Below are positions 15,301-27,300 of a stretch of 64,000 nucleotides of DNA, in pieces. Numbering within the stretch: position 1 is the first letter of the stretch; each line of letters begins with the position of its first letter. Origin of the DNA: Arcuatula senhousia (lineage: Eukaryota > Mollusca > Bivalvia > Mytilida > Mytilidae); the NCBI GenBank assembly GCA_963971305.1, contig OZ020305.1, forward strand, positions 8,031,001-8,095,000. Reading direction: 5' to 3'. The position numbers and the translations under genes are program-made. The notes below the pieces were generated by a model. The model made no database searches. It saw only the letters and a program-made list of their open reading frames with translations, and was not told the DNA's origin.

Positions 15301-18300
15301 TCATTATAGATTAGCTGACAAAACAACATCACTGTTATTTTTGACAGAAAGGAATAAATCAAAGAAAGGAAGAGAGAGATAAAGAGTTTGAAACATTGAA
15401 TTCGGATGAAACTTACGCCACAATAAACAGAATAACGAAAGAAATGCACACAAAGGTTTTTCTTGACAAGATAAGCCATGCAATCAGACAAAGATTATAT
15501 CTTCTTTCCAAATTACATAAAGTTACACCATATTTCATCAATGAGAGAAAAAGATGGATGCTGAAAATAAAATTAATCATCCTTAAAACAAATAAAAATA
15601 ATAGATCGCTAAGGTGTCGGACCCTTAATAAAATGTCAGTGCAACATAATCTGTTAAAGATGAGATAATATACGACATACATGAATACTATGAATACTAT
15701 ATTAACATGAAATCAGTATTTTATGGCTTGGTCCCTGATGATGAACATGGCCAAGGTCAATTAGTATTAGCTAATTGGTCTAAATAGATGTTCGAAACAC
15801 CTAGTGATCTAATAAGTTGGGGTGCAGAAATTGGATATAGCCTCCTATTACTTATAACATCACATCTAAATTATTGTTTTAAGTAACATAATTTTCATAA
15901 AACAATGTATAAAAATAACAAAAAAAAAACATATTCCATGTGTAACAGTTGACCGTTATCATGCTAGTAAAGAGGTCATGATCTTATAATCTGTAGCATG
16001 CAGGATTTTTATACGACCGCAAAAAATTTGCGGACGTATAATGGTATGATGCTGTCGTCGTCGTTGTCGTTGTCGTCGTCGTCGTCCGTTAACTTTAGTG
16101 TATACACGATAACTTTAGTTCTAGTTATCCAAATGCAATGAAATTTTACAATGATATTTCTTACCATTAAAGGATGGATGGGATTGATTTTGGGAGTCCC
16201 CCCTTTTTTCGTTTGGAAATTAAGGGCCAAAAGGGGCCAAAATTGTAACTTTTTTGTTTGTTCTTACAATAACTTTTTCAAAATCTTCTCCTCTGAAACT
16301 ACTGAACAGAATTCAATGAAACTTGGTATGATTAATCATTAGGGTGTCCTGCACTATAGTAATGTTTCGATTTCTGATTCGTCAAAAAACATGGCCACCG
16401 TGGCTAAAAATAGACCAGGGGGGTCAGACTACTGTTTTTGGCTTGTAATTCAAAAAGTATAAGGGATAGATGAAATCTGATGCCACCCTACTGCTTCAGG
16501 ATCAAAAGTTCTACAAAAGTCTCCATTTGGTCGAAGTTGTCAGAAGACCCCTTATAGGGGTTACGGCCCCTTAAAGGTGAAAAATAGCATTTTTTCATGT
16601 TTTTGCCCTATATGAAAATTATTGCAGATAGCAAAAAGCTGTTGCTTGCTTAATTGTTCAGCTCATTTAGCTCTACAAAAAACTCCATATTGTCGAAGTT
16701 GTCAGATGACCCCTTATAGGGGCTACAGCCCCTAAAATAATGTTTTTTCATGTTTTTGGCCTATGAAATGAAAACTATAGCAGGTAGAGAGAAGCTGTTG
16801 CTTGCTTAAATGTTCAGCTCATTTACACAATTAAGAATTAATTTTTGCGACCCCCCCCCTTTTTTCCCTATTACGTAATTAGGGGCCAAATGGGGCCAAA
16901 ATCAAAACTTTTTTATTTGTGGTCCGATTTAAAAAAAAATTTTTGCAAGTTTATTCTTGTCAGGTAGAGAATCCAAATTTGAGAATTAATTTTTGTGACC
17001 ATCCACTTTTTCACTTGTTTTGTAATTAGGGGCCAAAAGGGGCCGTAATCAAAACTTTTCTATTTCTGGTTTGTTTTTGAAATTTTTTTTTGCAAGTTTA
17101 TTTTTGTCAAGTAGTGAATCCAAATTTGAGAAATTATTTTTGCAACCCCACCCTTTTTTCACCTGTTACATAATAAGGGGCCAAAAGGGGCCGAATTTGA
17201 TTTTTTTTTAATTCTTGTCCGATTTTGACAATTTTTTTGCAAGAGTATAATACAAAATTGAAAATTTATATTTTTACCCCCTGGGTCGAAAGTCCACCAG
17301 AGCAGCGTGTGTCAAAAACCTTTGTCAGTCCACCATGGGCTGCATGTGTCCAGAGCAATAGACTATCCATATTGGGCCTAAAATGTACAGGGTTCAACAT
17401 GTTGCGGTCGTATCATGCTGCGCTCGGCGAAGCTTTTTATATCAGCTAGTGCTGACAAGTTTATAGGCTTATTTAATTTGTAAAAACAAATAACCAGAAA
17501 GTAAACGCCCACAGCTTTGAAAAAGAGAGGTTTGTCGCTGGAGTAAATCAGGCATGGGGTAATGCAAATGTGTAATGGTAATGCATTGCAATGCATTACA
17601 TTTTCTCAAGTTATTCAATGTAATGTGTAATGCACCATTTTTTGCATTACATGTATGGTAATTCAATGCATTTCTTTCTCAAAAATGTGTGTAATTCATG
17701 AATTACAAATGAATTACACTGCATTACTATTATCCACTGTGAAAAACAAAAAAGGATAAACAAATATTTCAACAATTATAATTCATAAAAAACATTGTAT
17801 ATATATTTTTTTATTTTATAAGTGAAATGATAAAGCCATACAGTACAATCAATACAAATGTAAAATAATAGCAATCTGTTGTAAAAACAACTCAATCAAT
17901 AAAGTCAAAACAACTATTGTGTCAAATTAAATGGCTTTGAGTAACAAGAGTTAACACTAAAGTATGTCTCGCCTGCCGGCACCATCAGAAACAATTATTC
18001 TTTCTTGCTTCCAGTATATTTTGAATTTACATGGATTTTCAGTTTCTGAGATCAAAAGATGTTTATAGAACCTAAACATTGCAAATATATGCAATAAAAA
18101 TAATCAAAGTCACTCAACCGGAAAATCAAGGTCGAGGTCAAAGGATGAGGATGTAACTGTGCTAAGCTACTACTGGGACATATGCATACCAGGTTTCATC
18201 AACCTAGGACTTATAGTTCTTGAGATATGGAGGTGCTCGCGAAACTTTTCCATTGCTATTATATGTATTGAAAATTGTCAAAGTCACTCAACCGGAAAAT

Positions 18301-21300
18301 CAAGGTCAAGGTCAAAAGATGGGGATGCAACTGTGCTGAGCTACTACAAGGACATATGCATACCAGGTTTCATCAACCTAGGACCTATAGTTCTTGAGAT
18401 ATGGAGGTGCTCGCGAAACTTTTCCATTGCTATTATATGTATTGAAAATTGTCAAAGTCACTCAACCGGAAAATCAAGGTCAAGGTCAAAAGATGGGGAT
18501 GCAACTGTGCTGAGCTACTACAAGGACATATGCATACCAGGTTTAATCAACCTAGGACCTATAGTTCTTGAGATATGGAGTTGCTCACAAAACTTTTCCA
18601 TTGCTATTATATGTATTGAAAATTGTCAAAGTCACCCAACCGAAAAATCAAGGTCAAGGTCAAAAGATGGGGATGCAACTGTACTAAGCTACTACTGGGG
18701 CATATGCATACCAAGTTTCATCAACCTAGGACTTATAGTTCTTGAGATATGGAGGTGCTCGCAAAACTTTTCCATTGCTATTATATGTATTGAAAATTGT
18801 CAAAGTCACTCAACCGGAAAATCAAGGTCAAGGTCAAAAGATGGGGATGCAACTGTGCTAAGCAACTACTGAGGCATATGCATACCAAGTTTCATCAACC
18901 CAGGACCTATAGTTCTTGAGATATGGAGGTGCTCATAAAACTTTTTAAAAAAGTTAACGCCGCCGTCGCCGCCGCCGCCGCCGCCGCCGCCGGTAAAGTA
19001 ACACCTATGTCCCGCTCTGCTTCGCAGGCGAGACAAAAATTAAATGTTTTAAACAATTTTAACTAATGCACTGTAATATATAAACATATGTTTTGGTAGA
19101 GGGAAGAACAAAATGGAGTTGAATTGGAAACAAAATTTCTTAAATTAACTCATATTACCCAACATATTTATTGTATAAGTATTAATTTTTTTTTATATTT
19201 AGATGCAAAAATGGCATACTTTGAGATTGATAATCTTCTTTCAGTAGTATTGTTTTATTGTTTTAACCTTTCTAAACTTTGAAAGTCATCATTGTGCTTA
19301 ATTTCAAGTCAAAACCACAGAGGTATATTAGATAGGGTACAGGTCTATGAAAATACTAAAGTTTGATTAACAACCTATTTATCAATTTATTTTAAACAAA
19401 TAAACTAACTCCTATGACTAATCTTCATAATCATCTATGCATTTCACCATGTGTAATTAAATTCTATTTAAAACTACTATTTTTATTTACATTTATAGTT
19501 ATATATTAGATTAGTTAAAACAGGTAAAGAACAATGTAACAGACAGACTGAAAAAAATCTGGTTAGCATACATTTGTCATAAATTTTATGTTTTTTTCAT
19601 AACAAATACAAATAGGGCCTTTGTGGCTTTACTCCTGTTACACTGTTGGCTGTTTTCAATTGTGGATGTTTTAAATTTACGTTTACATTGTAGGTTGTGT
19701 CGCGTACACTTATTCCACATCTCATTTTCTTCTATACATTATTAGTACACAAAAGTTATAAATGGTGGGTAACAGGGTTTTATAAACATCAATCTACACA
19801 TAAAGACATTGTTAAAAAAAAAGGTTGAAAATGTAATGGTAATTCAATGCATTACTTAGCTAAAGTAATGGTAATTCAATGCATTTCTTTTCAAAATCCT
19901 TGTAATGGTAATGGTAATTCAATGCAAGTTTTCTCAAAGTAATGGTAATTCAATGCATTACATTGCAATGTAATTCGACCCATGCCTGTTGCTAATCTTC
20001 ACAAATTATAAATTTTATCAATCTTATACCGAAATACTTCAATCTCATTGATGTTTTTAGATCTTGAACTGACAAAGAAACTTCTATCTAATCACAAGGA
20101 TTGAGGAAGCCCATTAAAATGAAGGATATAGTCATTGATTGTAATCTACAATTATATAATTCTGAACAACACCACCAGTCATGATTTGATTGCATTCCAA
20201 ACTGTATACACCCTCGATTTGTTTTCAACAGCTTAATTCTCTGGATTTTTAAAATAAAACAAGATTGCTTATTCCCTACAAATGGTTAATTCTCTCCCCC
20301 CACCACCCCCCATGGCATTAACGTTAAAACTTTACTTTGACTTTTGTCTCCTTATTCATCTAGAAATTTCATAGCTCAATATAATACAAATATACAAAAT
20401 ATGCATAATATGGAGTAGGCATTGCCTAAATGCGAGCATAGCTAAAAGGAACTACGTTTAGTTTATGACGAACATTGTAGTGCACGACCTTTGGTTCATT
20501 TTAATTACACAAAATTCATAAGTTTATTTGGTTAACAAGTTTTTCCATTTCTAACAATCTTTTTCATATATATTTTTTATTCATATTTTGTTCTAAATGT
20601 CGACATTCAGGGCTATCGCTATCATTTAATTTCCAATATTTCCATTTGCTTATTTTGGGGCGAGATGGTATGGGGCGATTAAGCTTCGAGACACGGTAGT
20701 TTCGTACTTGCAAATAACCAAGACGAAACGAGCAGCTTATGTGTATTTATTATTTTAAGAATATTATTTTCTTGTAAAAAGCGCAATTTATTATTTTTTT
20801 AAGCATTATTTCTTTTCTTATAAATTATTTAAACATTCAGTCCGGCCCTGTAAAAATAATAACCCTTTCCGGACCATAAAAAATCTAAATCAGCATTAGC
20901 AAATTTTTCGCGGAAACAAATACCGTAGAGCTCTCCGCTTGCGAGCTATGCTCGCTATAACTAAATGATTAAAACTTCAGAGAGTCTGTTCAGCAGCCTC
21001 AGAGGAGCCCACAAGGAAATCCTATGACCTACAATACACTTAGTGGATAAAGTCCCATAACTCCTAAAGAAATTTCAAATCAAAATGATGTAATATAATC
21101 AACTAAATATCATGACAAACAATCCAACAAATTTCATAAAAATCTGTTGAGGGGTCTCAGAGGAACCAAAAGGTGTTCCTACAACACACAATACACAACC
21201 ATTTTCAAATGAACTTCAATACACTTAGTGGATAAAGTCCTATAACTCCTATAAATTTCCTATGACTTACTATGCACTTAGTGGATAAAGTATTACAACT

Positions 21301-24300
21301 CTTATAAAATTTGTCAAATCAAATGCAATAAAATCAACTACATATAATGACAAATATCCTACAAAATTTCAGAAAAAAATCTCTAAAGCGATCTCAGATC
21401 AGTTGTGACCACAAGGTGTTCCTATGACCTTAAATGAACAGAGTCAACAAAGTCCCATAACTCCTACAAATTTTAACGAATCAAAATGGTGCTGTGATAT
21501 GATCAATTACATATCATGGCAAAGAATCCTAAAAAATTCATCAAAATCGGTAAAGTGGCCTCAGAGGAGTTAAGCTCACAATGTGTTTCTATGACCTAAA
21601 TTAACAAAGTCAATAGGGGTCTCAGAAGTGTGTCAGATCTGAAAGTCCCATTGGACATACAGTTTATCATACTGAACAAACTTGTCAAATTTCAAATTAA
21701 TCTCATGTACAGTTTCTGAAAAATGCTTGCCAAAATTTGTTTGGACATGAGTAAAACTTAATGCCCTGAAAATGTTGTTGTGGGTGCATAAAAAAAACCC
21801 CTTAAATTAACCAGACTTAACCAAGTCTGGGGGCATAGGTTAGAAACATTGAAATTTGGCATGAAGGTTAGGTTCATATGATTTTAATATAAGACTAGGC
21901 AAATATTAACGATCATGTCAGATCTTGGTTTTGAACTGGATTAGCTATGGAACTAATCTAATGAGATAGAATTATAGCTTTAAGACATCCAAATGAATCA
22001 TAAACATAGAGACATACCTCATCACAGAGTTCTTCGTCAGAGAGTGTACTCTGTGACAATATTGAAGAAGTTTCTGAAGAATCTATGGAATCTTCTTCAT
22101 ATCCGAAAAATGTCTCTTTAACGCCAACTGTTCCCTGCAAAAATAAGTATGGTTTATACACAAAAGGGAAAATCTCATCTGCAAACTTTCAAGAGTGCTA
22201 GAACTTTTCAGATTTTTGGGAATATAAGTGAAAGATCAACGCTAGTTTTCCAAGAACACATGTACATACCAATATTTATTTCTTTTGCAAACCTTGGATT
22301 TTTATAGACTAAAACTCTAAATAGCTTCATTCTGAACACCAATTTCTACAATCAATTAAAGTACTGACAAATTTCATTGGTAACTAAACTTTAACAGTAT
22401 GAGATCACTGCATGTACACACATCTCAACCTGAAGAGCCATTTTTGGAAAAACCAATTATCATTAAATTAAAGAAGAATCATAGAAGTTAAACTATTTCA
22501 TCCTTGCAAAAGTTTAAAACAATTTGTTTTGCCTTCTTTTACCGGAATAGGAAATTAGCAGCGTGGTGGGTGTGCTATAGCAGGCAGGTGCCGCTTACTC
22601 TTCCAGAACACCTGAATTCACTCTTGATACAACTTGAGATTGCATTTGAATAATTGTTGGCATCTGTTTGACCCATTTTGTGTTTTGTGTTTCTTCGTGC
22701 TGTTTTTGTTCATGGTTACCAGTTTCATCATTGCCCTTTGGGACTTTTGACATTTGAATGTCCCATTGGTGCCTCTTTGCCTCTTGCAGATTTTAACTCT
22801 TACCTTTTCTAAAGATCTGTGCAGTCTCTTTTGCTTCTTTCTGTGTTGCAATAGTTCTATTCTTCTATCTTTTTCCTAAAAAGATTTTTAATTTTCTTAC
22901 TGTTTTCTTAAACCAAAAATGGCAAAGACAGATGTGGCATGCCACTGCACTCCTAAAAGGAAGTAGATGTCCAACAGGTCTGACAATAGCCTAGGTTATA
23001 CCGATGCAACAATGCCAAACTTCAAATTGTTCTCAAGTGCAGTTTGTAAAAAAATAATTATGGAAATCTTCATACAAATGGACGTAAAACTATTGCTTCA
23101 ACATATATGTTATTAGTTTTCAGTACATGTTTTCTAAAACATGCAAGAGTCACTTATAAACAAATTCTGATGGCATGATACTAAAGGTGCAACACTGCTT
23201 GAAATACATGGACATTTTTAGATGATAAAATCTATAATTTTTCAGCTTGTAATTCAGTTAAGGTTGACATCTTACCAGACAAGCTTGTCTGAGTGCTGTG
23301 ACAGCTTTGTTCTGGACAGTCAGTTCTTGTCTTAGCTTCTCTAGCTCCTGCAGTTTGATCTCTAGTTCCCCGTAAGCCAGCTTGGCTTGTGTGTTCTGCT
23401 GTGTCAACTGTTTTATTCTCTTCCTTGATTGCTCATATTGCTCCCTCTAGTAAAAATAATAAATGATGATTTGAAAGAAATAAAATAAAGTAGGAACATG
23501 TCCATGTTACACAGATCCCTATATAAGGCCCAAAACAGAAAGAAGAATTACAACAGGTCTGAAAGCCACTTACGTATGAGTGTGTGTGTGTGGTGTTTAA
23601 CGCCCTTTATAAATGCACATGGGCCATGTAGGGCGCTGAGTTTTAATGGTGGAGGAAACCCAAGTACCAAGAGGAAACCACCAACCTTAGGGAGGTAACT
23701 TACAAACATAATCACATACAGTTGGGGAAGTCCCTTTTTGGTAAATACAAACAGGACTCAAACAATGGCTGAGAGGTGATTGGCTAGTGATCAATAGTGT
23801 GGTATTTAAGGATGGTCACTCCTGAACTTTTTTTATATCAAAGATTTTATGGTTTGTGGTAAATATGGTAGACAATTATCTACTTAATCAAATGACAAAA
23901 AGAAAACAATATGTCTGTGTGCTCGCTTCCGAGATATATGACATCAAAAATTTGGCGGGAAATCGGACTCCTCTAGATTTTACATAACTTTATCATTGTG
24001 ACGTTTTTGGCTGTAAAAACCATGAAGTTGTATCAAGAATTTCAACAAATTTTATATAGTTGTTTTTTAATGTGTATATGATCAGAAAATGTCATAAAAA
24101 GTAGGGGTCAGTGTGCAAAAAATTTCTTCAGTTAATAAAGGTAAAGTCTAGAGGAGTTCCGAAATTAGACTGAAATTCAGAAACATGAAGAGTGACCATC
24201 CTTAAACCAGCGCCTTAGACCACAGGGCCAGGATTCTGACCAGTACCTCCCCGTGGTGGAAGACAGGTCCTGCATCCATCGATAACAAAGGATACTATGG

Positions 24301-27300
24301 AGCAGCTTACACTGGCGGTGGTGTGTCATGGGCTGGACGACCCATGGCACATAGCGAGTCTTTACCTTTATAGGTAATAGTCGATGCAGAGGCTTTTTAG
24401 CCTATAGTCACAACTATAAAAACCCATCAGTCAGCCACAGGGCCACCCAGGCCCCCAGCCACTTATGATGCACAGTTTATCACACTGAACAAAGCCTTCC
24501 TTATATGTTTAGGACTCTGTTTTATGGTTTATCTAGGTGACCTAAAATAATTTTTATTAGACTTTTTAGAAAATTAATTGACTAAAGACTCAATGATGTA
24601 ACATTTTATAAGTCTTCTGAGCTGGTTACGTAACATATTTTTTTTATAAATATCATTCATTTCTTTTTTTATATACTTTTAATGTTTTTACCAATTGTTC
24701 GCCAGACAATATACTTGAAGTTAAGTACAAATGTCTTTGATAGATAAATCAGATTTAAGTATAATAGGTGCCAAATCCACTTATGAAAAATTGATAGAAA
24801 ATTTATAAAGCCAGCATCTGTGTATCTGTCAGTATCATAAACTGGTAAGAAAGATACTTTTTATATTTACTTAGATACCTACTGATGATATATACATTGG
24901 ACTTGTGCCATTATATTAGGTAGACACAAAACCTACATAACTAGCTAAGTCTGTTTAGACAATAGACAACTTTTTGTGGTCATGCTTTACTATGGGCAGG
25001 TGAGGGTTTCGGTATTATTTGATTTATGACTTATGGGCCAATTGCAGAACGGCGGGCAGTGCCAAATGGCCTCGTTGAAGGCTGCTGGCGGTTGTCCATT
25101 GTGGTTTTTCTAAATTGCCGTTTAATTGTTGGCTGTGTCACGTACACTTATTCCACATCTCATTATTTTCTATTAATTGACAAATGTCCCAATTTAAAAT
25201 TGATTTCATATAATTTCATTATAACAACAAAAATGCATCACCCATAATATTGGAGGATGGGGGGAGTTGGAACATAATATTCAAAATTTCTTGTCAGACA
25301 TGTCCTTTCACCTGAATCATGGATGGTAAATTTTGTAGTTTTATTTATAGACCACAGGTTACTAGAGGACCAATATTGCTGTGTTGCCCTAATCTTTTAC
25401 TTTTTCTATCAATGATACAAACATGTGCTGCCTATGAATACAGTAATTTGTTTTCATACAATAACCAAGAGATAATCTAAGGGAATAAGATTAGAGATGT
25501 CACTAATTACCAGTTTACTGTTATCTTTAGTAATTATCTGTAAGTTATCACTCAGCTCCCTGTTTTTATTGGTCAACTCAATATTCTTCTCTAAAAACTT
25601 CTTGTTCTTTTCCTTGAAGTTCTTTAGCTTCTGTTCACAGTTTTTCAGTTTCTGTAAATTAAATAATAACACAGTAAAAAAGCTAAAAATACTCAGATTT
25701 GAAGGATCCCCTAGAAAATCTAATGCCTTAAATCTATTACATAATGAGAAAACAGGAAATAAATATACATTTACAGTCTTAGCTTATATTGCCAAACGGA
25801 ATTCCTGGGTCCCCGGCCAATAAGCAAAAATTCTTAGTCCTCTAATTAAAAGGAACACAAGTTCCACAAAAAGAGTCCTATTGAACTTAAAATCAAACTT
25901 GTCCAAGGTCCTAGTTGATAAATTGTAGGCGTGTCAGAGAGTGCTTATTAAAGTTGGACAACTTCAACATGGTACCTAAATTTAAATTTGTTCAAGTTAT
26001 TTGAGATATAAACATTATGTATTTCACAAACATATGTTGAGAATTGTAGGCGTGAGAGCAAATACAAAAGTGTTATGGATACATGGTCCTCATTTTCATG
26101 GTCAAAGGGAGACAACTTCTTCAAAAATATTCACACAGTACCCAAACTCAAACTTGCCCAAGCTATTAGTGACACAAACATGAGGTATAAAGGACAAGAT
26201 ATGATAGATGCAAAATTTACCCCCCCCCCAAATTTGTAAATATTTAAACAAGTGTGGCCACTGAAAGTATGTCTCGCCTGCCGGCACCATCACTAAAATC
26301 AGCTACCTAAGCTTTCATTTCTTGATATAAACACAAAAAGTGTCTGTATACCCAATATCAGATGCCTAACTATTATACTATTCAAGCAATCCATTGTCCA
26401 CACAAGTATCACAAAAAGTTTTCTGCCTGAAAAAAAGACCTAAGTTCACAGAGTCACTGGATTGTAAAAATGGGGTCATGGTCACATGGCATGGTGACAA
26501 TTGCATTAACCATAACCTCAACTGTCTGTATATCCAATATCAGATGCCTAGCTTTTATCATTTTCCAGCAATTCATTGTCCATAAAGGTCTTACAAAAAA
26601 GTTTTTCGGCCTGAAAAAGGCCTAAGTTCACAAAGTCACTAGAGCGTAAAAATGGGGTCAGGGTCACGTGGCATGGTGACAGTTGCATAGAACATAACCT
26701 CAACAACTGTTGGTATACCCAATATTAGATGCCTAGCTATTATACTTTTCCAACAATTCATTGTCCACAAAAGTCTTACAAAAAAGTTTACGGCCTGAAA
26801 AAAGACCTAAGTTCACGGAGTCACAGGAGCGTGAAAATGGGGTCAGGGTCACAGGGCATGGTGACAGTTGCGTAGACCATAACCTGAACGGTCTGTATAC
26901 CAAATATCGGATGCCTAGCTATTACACTTTTCCAGCAATTCATCGTCCACAAAAGTCTTAAAAAAAAGTTTACGGCCTGAAAAAAGACCTAAGTTCACAG
27001 AGTCACTGGAGCATGAAAATGGGGTCAGGGTCACACAGCATGGTGACAGTTGCGTAGACCATAACCTGAACTGTCTGTATACCAAATATCAGATGCCTAG
27101 CTATTATACCTTTCCAGCAATTCATCGTCCACAAAAGTCTTACAAAAAAGTTTACGCTGCCGCCTTCGCCGCCGGAAAGTAATACCTATGTCTCGCCTTC
27201 CGCGACTTTTGTCGCAGGCAAGACAAAAACTATTGAAATGAGGTTAAACAATTCTAAATCAATTCTTAAATGAACAAGGTTTAGTAAAATCACTGTTTAT

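Larger units (their letters stand above)
17549..19988. mobile_element. hAT-like non-autonomous element, host of a nested insertion
   Basis: Ends are CAGGCATGGG at 17549-17558 and CCCATGCCTG at 19979-19988, inverted, with subterminal blocks rich in the motif TGGTAATTCAATGCATTAC and its complement (17560-17730 and 19820-19975). CAG-starting short TIRs are typical of hAT elements, but the 8-bp target duplication is not convincing (GAGTAAAT against TTGCTAAT). A second TIR element sits inside at 17965-19035. Confidence 0.55.

Noticed and set aside
18159..18872. 237-codon open frame as a gene
   Set aside because: It is created by a 174-bp tandem repeat inside a TIR element and has no start context or known motif.
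24360..24480. Second SINE head on the minus strand
   Set aside because: Only a loose box A match (GTGGCTGACTGATGGG) and no box B at the right distance.
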